From Gnetum montanum (taxonomy: Eukaryota; Streptophyta; Gnetopsida; Gnetales; Gnetaceae), in contig MNCI01027046.1 of NCBI GenBank assembly GCA_015680685.1, positions 417,712-481,711 on the forward strand: a DNA stretch of 64,000 nucleotides, given 5' to 3'. Under the pieces are notes generated by a model. That model was not told the DNA's origin. It saw only the letters and a list, made by a program, of their open reading frames with translations, and did no database searches. Positions 21,747 to 32,850 of this stretch are shown piece after piece. Position 1 is the first letter of the stretch, and each line of letters opens with the position of its first letter. The position numbers were made by a program, and so were the translations under genes.

Positions 21747-22689
21747 ATAGTTGTAAAGGTGCAAAGTTGATTCTTTGCATCTAAGGGAAGGCTACCATGT
21801 ACCTTTGAAAACTGATACCTAATGCATAGTGAAAGCCTAACACTAGCACTAGCAAGAATCTTTGGGAAATTAGCCTAAATGTGCCATCACCCAAAATATA
21901 GATATTTAGGGGATTCCCTTGCATTTGAAAAAAAAAAAAAACATTGGGGCATTCCCTCCCCTTACCTTCCTCTCTTTGCAAGGTAAACACTATGAATTCC
22001 TTTGGAAATACTATAACTTACTTTTAGAAAGTTGGGGTCATTTCTTCCTCCTAACATTATGTTTCTTACTCCAAAACATTATAGAAATTTATAATCCTTG
22101 CTTGGAAATATTTTTATTTATCAAATCAATCTACCCTATAAGCCACTTTAACATATTGCATGAAAATTACAAAATATTGATATACATATTACATGGATTC
22201 CAAAATTCTTATTTTTTCCTCTTAATCATTCTCAAAAAATACCAAACATTTAAAACAATTTCTGCCAAAACTTTTCTATAAAAAAAATCATTGTCTAATG
22301 TAGAAAGCAATGTTGCAAAATTCTCAACCATGTAAGATGTTTGATATGATGAACATAAAAACTTAGCCCCCAAAGTCACTATTCATTTATGACTTAGATG
22401 GTCAATAAAGAGTACTGTAACACATCCCATCATTCACCAACTATAAGACATTCTACCAAATCATAAAAATACCTTTCTATTTGAAATTAATAAGCTATTA
22501 ATCATTCTTCATGTTGTTTCATATAGGGATGGATTACAACCCAAATATGCACCACTTCTTCATAAGTGAAATTAAATCCTTGAAGAGGAAAATTCAAATA
22601 TGGAAATCAAGATTATGAAACGTTTAAGAATTTTTGTACTCATATTATTACTCAAGAATAATGACATGGGATCACTCCCTTGAAACATT

Positions 22690-23060
22690 AGATTCTATAA
22701 AGCTCACTATCTCTCAACTGCTATTTCTATCAAGTATCAGAATGATATTAGCAAGATTCCCTTAAGTTCTTATTATCTTAGAATTAAAAGTGAAAGATGG
22801 ATTCAACTCTATTTAAAATAACACATTTGTAAGTTATGCAAATCAAGAGACCTTGAAGATAAGTTACACATGTTTCTTTCTTATGCTATGACTACCCATT
22901 TGAGACAACAAAAAGCCTATATGATTTATTTTTAATACCTCCATTTGTGCTTGGTCAATTTATAGAGTTTTTCTTTATTTTTTGTGAAAATGTAATATTT
23001 GTCCAATAGATCCTATGAGTCTTTGGATGTAATAAAGGTTTATTTCATTTCATTTACAAT
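22690..23060 (+). pseudogene. Possible LINE C-terminal zinc-knuckle remnant and 3' tail
   Basis: One frame reads 'YYLRIKSERWIQLYLK', a stop, then 'CKLCKSRDLEDKLHMFL' and 'THLRQ'. This resembles the (R/K)xERW...C..C...ED..H...R pattern at the C-terminus of non-LTR reverse transcriptases (zf-RVT type). A GTAATAAAGG signal and T-rich end follow at 23028-23045. There is no RT core upstream, as expected of 5'-truncated copies. The call rests on one short motif. Confidence 0.4.
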
Positions 23061-23544
23061 AGGAAATATTGATTAGTTCAGTCAAATAGCTTGTAAGGTA
23101 ATTTTTTCCTTCTCTAACAAGAACGATATTAACTCAAAGATCAAAACTAATGTCGACAAGAAAGTTATAACTAATGATAAAGATTCTCTATGCAATGTTA
23201 ATAAAAAGAAAGGAAGTGAAAGGGATGATGTGCCAACATCCTCAGTGTGAATCTAACTTTTCTACAAACAGTGGCATTTCAGCACAACTTTCTATTGCTA
23301 TCTTGAATCCATTTGCTATTTTAAGTTTAAGCATGGATGCTAAAAGTGATGTAAATGTTGCTATGATTGGATCATCATCCCTGCTAATAAATCTTGATTT
23401 TTTAAAACATCAATTTTAAAGTTATACATATGAATAGCCATCTCTAAAATTATAAAGTTTTTTCTTTCCATGTTATTATTGATGCTTTCTACTTAGTTTC
23501 AAGCATGTGATGTACAATAAAATTTTTGCTTATTGAAACCAGAT

Positions 23545-23563
23545 TATATATATATATATATAT
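23545..23563. repeat. (TA)n microsatellite
   Basis: About nine TA units at the edge of the inverted-repeat arm. Confidence 0.9.
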
Positions 23564-23564
23564 C

Positions 23565-23790
23565 ATATATAAGGTGGCCAAGAGCATATGGCTTAAAAAA
23601 ATTTAATAGAGATTTTAACTTCTTAGTCATCAACAAAATGCTTAGAGGATGACTAACTAGACATTTCCTTTCCTTTGAAGCAGATGTTAGATAAAGGACA
23701 TTTAACAAGACTATAATACCAACATTGTAGAAAACACCATCTACTCCTTTCCATATTCCATTTCTAACTCTACTCTTAGCCAAAAATTAT
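23565..23790 (-). repeat. Left arm of an inverted repeat flanking element A
   Basis: Its reverse complement aligns over ~220 bp with 37190-37400: GGAAAGGAGTAGATGRTGTT, TCTTGTTAAAYRTCCTTTAT and TTTTGTTGATGRCTRAGAAG are shared. The encoded peptides are similar too ('WKGVDGVFYN...VLLNVLY' against 'WKGVDDVVCS...VLLNILY'), suggesting an old coding or conserved repeat. Family unknown. Confidence 0.7.
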
Positions 23791-23851
23791 TTCACTGTAA
23801 GTCTACTCTCAAAACTTTTTCATTCAACATTCAAACATTTTTGTAGAGTAG

Positions 23852-24756
23852 TGATGAGCGGCAAGGTGCCCCTACGCCCAACCATATGAATCACAAAGCA
23901 TTCATGTGCGATCTGGTTGAATTCCATGAACTTCATCATTTCTAGTGCATTAGCCCTTTAGGAAGTGAATCTAGCCTTAAGGTCAATCGTTGTCTTCCCA
24001 ATTACACTTATGATGTTCGTGGTATGGTTAAGTGTAATTGAGGTATTTGATTTTATCATTTTTTATGTTTTATAGATCGGTGCTCAAATATGGATAAAAG
24101 TAATTTGATTAACTAATCTAAATTAACTAATTTACTAATCATTTAACTAATCCTAACATCAATATCCATTCCCACTTTCTATACATGTCCTGAACCCATG
24201 TATCCACTACTGAGCATACCGAGCAATAATGCTACTGGGATTACCAAGCGAATACGTGTTACACTCGAAGTGGTCGTACTTATGTATTTAATCTATCTAG
24301 CTTAATAACCTCATTAACTCAATTTATGGAAAATATTTGTGAAATAATTGAGAAAAATTAACAAATAATTGAAAAAATTGAATGCATAAATGAAAGAGCT
24401 AATCTATCCAAAGTGCCGCAAGGTTTATTAGAAAGCTCATCTTTATTGCCACATACATTGTCATGCTCATGTACAACAATGCTTAAATAAAAATCTATAT
24501 ACTCAATGAATCTTGTTGTGGGAACTCAAGGAAAAAATTCTAACTTTCGAATGGAAAAAATGCAAGAGCTTCGCTGCTATTGAAATCTAGATTACCATAA
24601 ATGAGGTTGGAAGGCACATATTTAAAGGTGATAGATAGACATTGCATCGATGGGGCCTCATCAATGTAGGATGAGATGCATTTATGGGGCCTCGTCGATG
24701 CAATTGACTATGTTGATAAGGCCTTTTCAACATAGCTAACAAACAACAACTTGTCA
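23852..24756 (-). repeat. 3' LTR of element A
   Basis: Plus strand TGATGAGCGGCAAGGTGCC...CAACTTGTCA. Contains TTACCAAGCGAATACG boxes, a TTTAAATATG TATA-like box (minus strand) and U3 repeats of GGGGCCTCRTCRATG type at 24640-24740. The outer U3 end differs from the 5' LTR by an extra repeat unit. Confidence 0.88.
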
Positions 24757-24770
24757 TACCCCCATGACTA
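24757..24770 (-). other. Polypurine tract of element A
   Basis: The minus strand reads TAGTCATGGGGGTA directly before TGACAAG of the 3' LTR. Confidence 0.8.
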
Positions 24771-24989
24771 AATGAAAACTCATCCTTGAGTTCTTTTACA
24801 AAATTGGAAAAGTATGGGATTATTGATTGACTTTTCTTCAACAAAACAATTGACTATCTTTGACAAAAAATGGAGTGCCTTGGTGTACATATCAATACAT
24901 TACAAAAATGATGGTATTTAGGACACAGAATTGAACTCCATGACACAACTCTTCAAAAATTGGACAACACATTGCTTGATGGTGTGAAG

Positions 24990-27824
24990 CTTGTTGGAAA
25001 ACATGAAACGGTCCTAGGTGGTGGTGGTTCCTAAGGCTCCAAAGGACCCTCACCAACTTCATGCACTAGTAGTGGTTAAGGCAGCTACGATTGTCTTACT
25101 GCTACTGCAACTTCAGGTAGGAGGTAGAAATCATCTAGTAGTGCTTTCATTTTCCTCTTGTTACTCCTAGGATCATGCATTATCCACGTAGCTTCCCCAA
25201 TGTGGGTTGAAATGGGCACATCCCAAGGACACAGGATCATTGGAAATAACTCCTTGACATTGACGAACCAGGAAACAAACTATTTGTGTTCAATATCAAC
25301 TACTTGCACTATGGTCTTCAGCTCTTGGTAGTCATTCATCTGTCTGGCTAGGTCCTTAGTAATGGATCATTGATTTGTGAATCACCCTTTGAGGACTTCA
25401 AGTTTAGCATTAGCAATCTCAATCTTTTGCTTGGTGTCCTTGTGATGTTTAAACTTGATCTTGTATAGTAGATACAAGCTAGCCACTTGTTTCTCCAATT
25501 TCGAGAATGGTCATCTAGCTGTCAACATTGCCAAGTGTTCATAATGGAGATTGGCCAACTCCAGATACTCTATCATTTCTTTGATATACAACATCTTCAA
25601 ATGGATCTCTGCTTTTTTGTAGGCATCAATCGCATCAAGGATGGGCTGCCACATCTCTCTTCCTTGCTAGATTTGCAGGAGGGCTTCATTTACTTTAGCC
25701 TTTTCCATTTGTATTTCTATTTCCTTTTGCAAGCCAACCTGGTCCCTATAGTAATTTTTTACTCTCTCAAATTTAAGACCTTCATTCTTCTAGGCAGTAA
25801 TCTTGATGGCACACTTTTGTCACAAGGTGCGTACCTCTTCCATTAATAGATTACAATTCTCCATGGCCAATTTCCTCAGTTCAGTGTTGACCTTGGTAAG
25901 TTGCTCCTGCTGTTGATGGATAAACTCTTGCATTTGATCTCTTTGAGCATCAACATTTCACAAGTAATGATTTTGTGCAGTCAATGCTTCATTCTCTTGG
26001 TGCATCTGATTCAAGTCATTTTTCATTGAGTGTGTTTTAGCTTCTGCCATGGACTGTTTGAAGATGGCCATTACTGCTTCATCCTCAGCCTTTTGAAATC
26101 ATGCTTGAAGATATGTGATAGCTTCATCTCTTGTCATTGTCAAGCTGAGGATTGTTTTTTCTATAAGTTGATCATGAAGTTCAACAACCTTCGCAACCAA
26201 GTGTTGATTTTACTCTTGAGCCATTTCTAATTGCCCCTTCAAAATGATGCATCTTCCCATTGCATTTAGTAGCTCCGACTAGGCTACAGTGATGTTCTCT
26301 GAGAGATTAAAGATGTCTAGAGTTGGTTACTTGGTTCCTACTAGTCATTCTCATAATTGTTTGTATTAAGTTGCGTTCAATTTTTTGCTGTTTGTGCCTA
26401 CGGATGTCTGCATGTCTTGGAGTTTAGATACATCTGGTACAGATGCTATGGGTGCATTCAATGCTTCATTACATGGTCAGCTACCACCTCTATCACTATC
26501 TCCTACCCTTAGTGCTGCATCACTAGGATAGCTGACCATATTGCCACTATCTCCAACTACACTGAGAAAGTGGCAACATTCCTAGAGATTTCTAGGAATA
26601 GATGATCTGTTGCTAATGACACCGTTACCTCTAGAGTGTTGGGATCTGACCTTGAAGGCAGCTGCATTCTTTGGACAGAGAAAATGGAACCACCTCTCTC
26701 CATCTAGCTAATTGTTTGGGCCACCTCATTAAGGTGACTCATTGTTGGTCGATACATAGATGGATCCACCCCACTCATTCTTGTTTGTTGCTCTTGTTTG
26801 CTTAAGAGACATTCTTAGATTTGTTGCAACCACTTAGGGACTTCATGGGCCTCTGGTGTTGTCTCTTGAGTGGGTGGTGGTGGTAGCAACTCCTCTTCTT
26901 GAGTGGTTGTTAGCATATTATCCTTCATGATTTCTACCCATGAGGCCAAGGGAGCATGTTTGAGAGTGTCATTTGAATAGTGAACAATGCCTACCCTCTT
27001 GCAAAGTTTCCTTATAAGGCACAAAAAGTGAAAGGTCTTCCTTCCACATTCATTCTTCTTGAAGCACTTTTCAATCTCCAAATAAATTAGTTGTGGAAGA
27101 TTAATGGGAAATTTCCTGTTGAGAGCAATGCATGCTTGACCTCACCATTGGATTGAGGTAATAAGTTACAATCTTGAAATAAATTCACTCCACCGGTGTG
27201 AGTGCACCATACTTCTTATGGTCCACCTCATAACATCATTAGGTCCATTCCCTTTTTGCCTTAGAATTGCCTTTTGTTGATATTTCTACCAACTATGTTC
27301 CAATGTCCTTGAATGTGCCTATGCAATAGCTTTTGCCAAATAGGACACTTGAATGTCCTTGATTTTTACAATGGACCCTAGCCCTTGGCTATTCTAGAAG
27401 AGATAGGTCTCTCCCATGTACCATTCCCCATGGTCATGATGATTGGCCACATGGGAGAGGTTTGTAATTGTGTTCTAACATCCTTTGAAGCTTTTTCTAA
27501 AAATGGCTCGAAGTTTATCTCTTGAATAACTTATCTTTTAATTTCTCTAAACTTGATTATGTCTAGGTAGGCTTGAGTTAGAGTGACCGCAAGCCTTGGC
27601 ATAGGTGCAGGCACTTTTCCTCATTGGGATTGTTTGGTAGGCACTTCTTCCTCTAGAATTTTTCAAACAGATTCAACTTCGAGTTCCTCATGAAGAGGTC
27701 CCATTGCATGGGTCACCTCTTATTGTTCTTGGCCTTGTTCCTGCTAGTCCCTTCTAGCTCTAGATCATTTCTTCCATGGTTGTGAGGGTTCTCCTTCCTG
27801 CGGACGCTTTTGTTTGGGTGTCAT
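24990..27824 (-). pseudogene. ORF3 of element A, broken
   Basis: Starts at ATG 27824-27822 (MTPKQKRPQEG) immediately after a GATTACAG acceptor. The N-terminal half aligns with ORF3 of D and B; the open part at 27081-26815 has 'CGRKTFHFLCLIRKLCKR', the degenerate LPFPCLI..L motif. The middle (26800-25200) is rich in Gln, Lys and Glu and probably coiled. The tail has 'WIMHDPRSNKRKMKALLDDF' near 25140, a C-terminal motif shared with B, C1 and D. Many TAG/TAA stops. The product's function is unknown. Confidence 0.65.
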
Positions 27825-28134
27825 CTGTAATCACAATAAGATCATGGATTAGCAATCATTGTGTAACCTTAAAATGATTGGGATACCTTAACTCTCAAGG
27901 ATAGTTACAATTGGCTAAGTTTTGATTATGGTTGATTTAATTAACTGTATTGATATTTTTATTTATGTATCATCATTGATAAATTATCCCAAAGGTTGTT
28001 GGAAGGGTTAACTGTCAAAAGAGTTGATATTTTTATATTGTTAATGTTGCTAACCCTTGGGGTGAGTTAGAATTTTTTTTCAAAAATTTCATCAGAAACC
28101 TTAAGGTTTGCAACCCCCACAATAAAGATCTTAC
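27825..28134 (-). other. Putative leader intron in front of ORF3 (element A)
   Basis: 5' splice site CCAGAG|GTAAGATC at 28134 and 3' splice site GTGATTACAG|ATG at 27825, giving a 310-nt interval. It is AT-rich compared with the adjoining ORF3. Matches D (291 nt) and B (291 nt after removing its solo LTR). Confidence 0.55.
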
Positions 28135-28400
28135 CTCTGGTAACTATAGGATTGAAAAATGGAGTGATTTGAACAAACAGTTTGAAAGTTATGAGCTCTG
28201 AAAGGTTTTTGGGCTCTGAAAAATTACAAAAATTCCCCATGTGTTATGAGTAAATTGAAAAAAATTCCAAATTTTTTGGTAGTATATATAGTATTTTTGC
28301 ACTATGGCGAAAAGGCCTCATTGATGGGGCATCATCAATGCAGTTGACTACATTGACGAAGCCTCATCAACATAGTTGTTGACCACTATTGACTTTGGTC
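28135..28400 (-). promoter_or_regulatory. U3-like internal promoter upstream of ORF3 (element A)
   Basis: TATATATA at 28283-28290. Behind it (28313-28380) lies a segment that aligns with the U3 of the 3' LTR (24680-24740): 'ATCAATGCAGTTGACTACATTGACGAAGCC' matches 'GTCGATGCAATTGACTATGTTGATAAGGCC' with mostly transition differences. The distance from the TATA-like box to the first repeat is about the same (~30 nt) in both places. The first exon would be ~120 nt, ending at the donor at 28134. Confidence 0.6.
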
Positions 28401-28421
28401 AAACTTTTAAAATACAAAAAA

Positions 28422-28558
28422 TTTTTCAATGAAATTGGGGTCAAATGAAAGCTTAGAAGACCAAGAATAGTATGAAATCATGAGAGGAGNATTTTCAATG
28501 AAATTAGGGTCAAATGAAAGCTTAGAAGACCAAGAATAGTATGAAATCATGAGAGGAG
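28422..28558. other. Probable assembly duplication around an N
   Basis: The 68 bp before the N at 28490 recur after it with one difference. A duplicated contig end is more likely than biology. Confidence 0.8.
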
Positions 28559-29260
28559 AGCATTGAAGTTCATACATTTGAAAACATGGAGAAAAATTAA
28601 TTTAATGGATGAATGCAATGAAAGATTAAGGAGTACTGAGTGGTTTACATAATGAAAAATACGAAATATAAGATTGTAGTGATGTCAAAGGTAAGGAACC
28701 TTAACTAATCAAGCCAAAAGCTATGCAAGTGGGTCCTCCCATAGCAAGCTCATGCCCTTGTTGCCCTTGCATAACCTCAATTAAGGAGTCCGTGGGCCCC
28801 ATAGTTGATTTAATGATCATGACAAGTTAAGGACCAACCTAGGAAAATCCACTGAAGAATCCCAACACATTAAACTAAAACATAAAGCATAACATAGAAC
28901 CCGACATTGAGGTGAATTATGGCAACATGAATGGATGATAGAAAAGGTGGATGGAGTTCCAAATTAAGGTCATAAGAAGTCCATTGTGGAATTTGTTGTT
29001 AAAATGACCTGAGAAGTTCCGTCCTTAGTCTAGACCAAAACCATATGCTTTCAGTGACTTTGCATTGCCACTCTAAGATTGATCCATCGACTAGAGACAT
29101 AAGAGTGCTTCCACAAAACAACCACTATTCCACAAAGAGGAGAGAGAGGAGTAGCAAGTGAGAGAGAGAGAGAGGACCTCAGTTAGAGGGAAACTTTAGG
29201 CATAGGTGTATGTCTTTTGAGTTTCATAACCAGTGCTTGTAGCCCTTTGATTTGTCCAAG

Positions 29261-29311
29261 GGTTGTGCTTTGAATTCCCATAGTTTTTTTTTTTGATATG
29301 GGAACCACACC
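29261..29311 (-). other. Conserved hairpin 1 (element A)
   Basis: Plus strand GGTTGTG-CTTTGAA-TTCCCATA, a T-rich loop, then TATGGGAA-CCACACC: an inner stem TTCCCATA/TATGGGAA and an outer stem GGTTGTG/CCACACC with one imperfect pair. The same design recurs at 29336, 48648 and 63306 with different inner-stem bases that still pair. Confidence 0.65.
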
Positions 29312-29335
29312 ATGCAAGGACTTATTTGGGTTGAA

Positions 29336-29400
29336 GGGGTGTGGTTTGAATTCCCATCATTTTTATTTTATTTTATTTTATGAATGATGGAAACCACACC
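29336..29400 (-). other. Conserved hairpin 2 (element A)
   Basis: GGTGTGGTTT and AAACCACACC pair over 10 bp and CCATCAT with ATGATGG over 7 bp, separated by a 6-nt bulge (GAATTC) on one side. The loop is TTTTATTT repeats. It lies just beside hairpin 1, so the unit is duplicated in this element. Confidence 0.7.
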
Positions 29401-29467
29401 ATGCAACGACGTTATTTGTCTTCCTATCATTGGGTGGTATGGAATAGTAAGAAGTCCATGAAAAATA

Positions 29468-29588
29468 GTCAAGCACTCAAGTAAGAAGAAGAGTACAAAG
29501 AGTATTGAGTCCCCTTTTAAGTCACACNGTCAAGCACTCAAGTAAGAAGAAGAGTACAAAGAGTATTGAGTCCCCTTTTAAGTCACAC
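29468..29588. other. Probable assembly duplication around an N
   Basis: The 60 bp at 29468-29527 are repeated exactly at 29529-29588 on the other side of the N at 29528. Confidence 0.85.
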
Positions 29589-30230
29589 CATTTTCAAACC
29601 TTTGGATCCTTCCTAATTTCGGAACTACCTAGGTCATTGATTAATTAAAAGTTTCTTTAATGAAAAGGGACCTTAAATTCCTAGAACAAGGAAAACCATA
29701 GAGTTCATTGAATGGGAAGATAACATGGACTCGTTGCCTGTTCCATGAAAATTAAACCATGTTAAAGTCATTAGACATTAGAATTCAAAAATAGAAACTA
29801 GACATCAACAATCACACATTAAGCACAAACCATCATTAGTAAACAACAATAGTAGCATTGTGTCTTATGACAATAAAGTAGATTTATTAGCAAAAATGAG
29901 AAAATACCTTACTTAAAAAAAAGGAAAAAAATAAAGTAAAATATATAAGAAAGTGTAAAATAATCAAGAAATTTAAAAGGTACTAAAAATGGTATGAAAT
30001 TAGAAAAATTAGAAAACCAAAAATTTGTAAAATCAAAAAAATGTGAAAAACAAAAAGGTAGAAAAACTGAAAGGACATGATAATGGTAAGCATAGATGGC
30101 CATCTCCCCCATGACTGAGTTAGAGGGAGAAGATGCAAAAAATAGAATGTGGTTGTCCATCTATTGAGGTGGTAGTTACATTGGCCAATCGTGGTTCTAA
30201 GAAAGGTTTGACTTATTGGATATTGACCAA

Positions 30231-31500
30231 CTAATTTTTATTTGGACTGTCAGGTTTGTAAATTATCATGGCCCTAGAGGGAAAGGTTTGATCAATTATA
30301 TAAGGTCCCTCCCACAATGTTTGGAATTTTGTCTTTTGGGGTACATGTGTGGGGTTCCAGTAAAGAACCTTATCTCCTTGTTGAAGTTTTACTTTTCTAA
30401 TTCTAAGGTCATGATGTTGCTTGTTGAATGCCTTGTTCACCTCATTCAAAGATAGGGCCACTAAGTGATTTTTTTCTAGCACGTTAAATTTGATCAGTCT
30501 TTCCTTTTGTGCTAAACTTAGGTCAAGGCTTAAATCACAGGTCATTAAGAGTGTACAAAGCTTGAATTGAATTGAAAGAATTGGAAGTTTCTTGTACATT
30601 AACTCATAGGGAGAATATCCAATAGTAATTTTCCAGGTTGAATGATAAGCCTAGAGAGCATCGTTAAGTTTTGTACTCTAGTCCTTCCTATATTTGCTAA
30701 TGGTTCATGTTAGTATTTTTGTAATCTCTTAGTTGGTTACCTTTGCTTGATCGTTGGCTTGGGGGTGTTAAGGTGTTGTTAATTTATGTTCTACCCCCAA
30801 GCGTTGCATTAATTTTCTAAATGTGGCACCTGTGAAATGAGTTCCATTATCAAAAATTAGTGAATGCGTTATCCAAAACCTATTCACAATATTTTGTTGT
30901 ATAAATTTGGCAGTAATGGATGATGTACAATCAGTAACAGCTGCTACTTCTACCTATTTTGTGCAGTAGCCAACTGCTACTATAATATACACTTTTTCAT
31001 TAGACATGGGTGTGATAAGACCCATGAAGTCAATGCCCCAGATGTCAAAAGGCTCCAATGATTGAATCCACTATTTAGGGCCTTCCATGCAAGCGATCAT
31101 CCCCCCATCATGTTGACAATGTTCACAAGACTTGACAAACTGGTGGGCATCCCTAAAGATTTTGGGCCAATAGTATTCTACCATTAGGATTTTTATGGTC
31201 ATGCGTCTCCTTGCATAGTGGCCTCCACAAGGCCCTTCATGAGCATCTTAGAGAATGCACAGTTTATCTTCGTCAAGGACACACCAACGGATCTGGCCAT
31301 CGGCACACACCTTGTAAAGGTGTCCATTGATTTCCATGAAGTATTTGACCCAATGAAGAAATTGTTACTTCTTTCTAAAGTCCAAGTTCTATGGCATTTC
31401 TTGAGTGAGAAGATATGCGAGGATGTCATTATACCATATTGCTTTTTTAGGTGTTTGTTCATTTATTACTCCAGTAAAGAGGAGTTCATCTAGAAACTGA
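30231..31500 (-). pseudogene. Integrase of element A
   Basis: The zinc-binding region reads HEGPCGGH...CEHC (about 31240-31110, His-His-Cys-Cys). Catalytic core: 'WGIDFMG' (first Asp, near 31030), 'IFDNGTHF' (second Asp, near 30850) and a Glu in 'DQAKVTN.EI' (near 30770). The C-terminal open frame 30599-30231 holds 'KVKLQQGDKVLYW' and 'LWEGPYII', the GPY/F module of Ty3/gypsy integrases. It would insert the cDNA in the nucleus. Stops at several former Gln and Trp codons make it inactive. Confidence 0.85.
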
Positions 31501-32850
31501 TAAAAGCATGGGCTCTCTTCCTCTTTGTTATCCCATCTGAAGCAAGAGAGATGATCAGTGACCACATTCTTGGACCCTTTTCAATCTACCATAGTAAGAT
31601 CAAATTCCTGTAAGATCACAAGCCACCGTATAACACAAGGACTCACCATTGGCTTATTCATGAGGAAGCGAATTACACTTTGGTCCGTATGTACAAATAC
31701 CTTATAACCTAGCACATAATGTCTAAACTTTTCTAACACATACACCATTTCCATTAATTATTTCTCTGTGGTGGTGTAATTCAATTGTGCTTCCACAATG
31801 CTTCTACTCTCATAGTGAATATAATATGGACATTTCTTATCGTCCAGCTACGTGAGCATTGCTCCCAAAGCATAGTTAGATGCGTTTGTCATAATATGGA
31901 ATGGTTTGAACCAATTTGGTGATTGTAGGATTCATGTTTCTATGAGTTTCTTCTTTAATTTTTGGAATGCGTGTTCACATTCCTTGGTCCAAATGAAAGG
32001 TGCATCTTTCTTTGTAAGTTCTACCAATGGCTTTGCAATCTTAGAGAAAATCTTAATAAATTGCTAGTAGTAACCAATGTATCCAAAGAACGACTTAACA
32101 TCTTTAATGGTCTCTGGTTGGCATGTTATTCCTTGGATGACCCTTATCTTTTCTAGGTCTACCTCAATCCCTTTCTATAAAATTAAATGCCCTAGCACAA
32201 TGCGTTCTTGGACCATGAGATGGCTCTTTTGCTAGTTGAGCCATAGGTTTGTCTCTACACATCTCTTTAGTACTTGCTCAAGTTGGTCCAAGGCTTGCTC
32301 AAATGTAGCTCCATAGGTGGAGAAGTCATCCATGAATACTTTAACACCACTACTAATTTTTTGTTGAAAGATGCTCACGGCTAAGCATTGAAATGTTGTA
32401 AGGGCATCGCATAGGCCAAATGGCATCTTACAATATGCAAAACTCCCTCAGGGACTCATAAATGTTGTCTTGGCTTGGTCTTCTGCATGATTTTGATTTG
32501 GTTATAGCCACTATAATCATACAAGAAACTATAATAACAATGCCAAGATATGGTATCTAACACTTAATTTACAAATGGTAAAGGAAAATGATCTTTAAAC
32601 GTTGCCATATTTTAACAACCTAAAGTCAATGCAAATCCACCATTTGCCACCCTTCTTCGGTACTACTATGAGCAAGCTAACCCACTCACTATCTACAATT
32701 GGATAGATGAACCCTACCTTGAGGAGTTGCTCTATCTTTTCCTTGATGATTTGTTTTAATTTGGGGTTCAATCGCCTCTGTGGCTACCTTTTAGGCTTCA
32801 TGGCCAGGTGAATGTAAATGTGATGCTAGCATATCCTTGGATTAATTACT
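31501..32850 (-). pseudogene. Reverse transcriptase and RNase H of element A
   Basis: RT: 'DSEWVSLLIVVPKKGGKWW' (near 32690), 'MPFGLCDALTTFQ' and an intact FMDDF catalytic box (open frame 32426-32232), 'VLGH', 'FFGYIGYY' and the Trp-rich connection. RNase H: 'FHIMTNASNYALGAML' (the catalytic Asp is now Asn, one G-to-A change), 'AQLNYTTTEK', 'FVHTDQSVIRFLMNK'. The region between FMDDF and the first Asp block is frameshifted. Typical gypsy order RT-RNase H-integrase. Confidence 0.88.

Larger units (their letters stand above)
21375..23851. other. Interspersed DNA between elements B and A
   Basis: AT-rich, with no gypsy sequence and no intact ORF. It contains the SINE-like head, the LINE-like tail and the left arm of an inverted repeat listed separately. 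With 37182-38201 it was presumably one continuous stretch before element A inserted. Confidence 0.55.
28401..30230 (-). other. Conserved non-coding block between pol and ORF3 (element A)
   Basis: No ORF with family support. Blocks shared with B, C2, D and F lie at 28728-28800 and 29030-29100. A (GA)n run lies at 29149-29175 and two hairpins at 29261-29400. An A-rich array lies at 29920-30060, next to the end of pol. Two assembly duplications are inside. Confidence 0.65.

Noticed and set aside
28422-29588. Direct repeats of 60-70 bp as possible CRISPR-like or satellite repeats
   Set aside because: Each occurs exactly twice around a single N, which is the signature of an assembly join.
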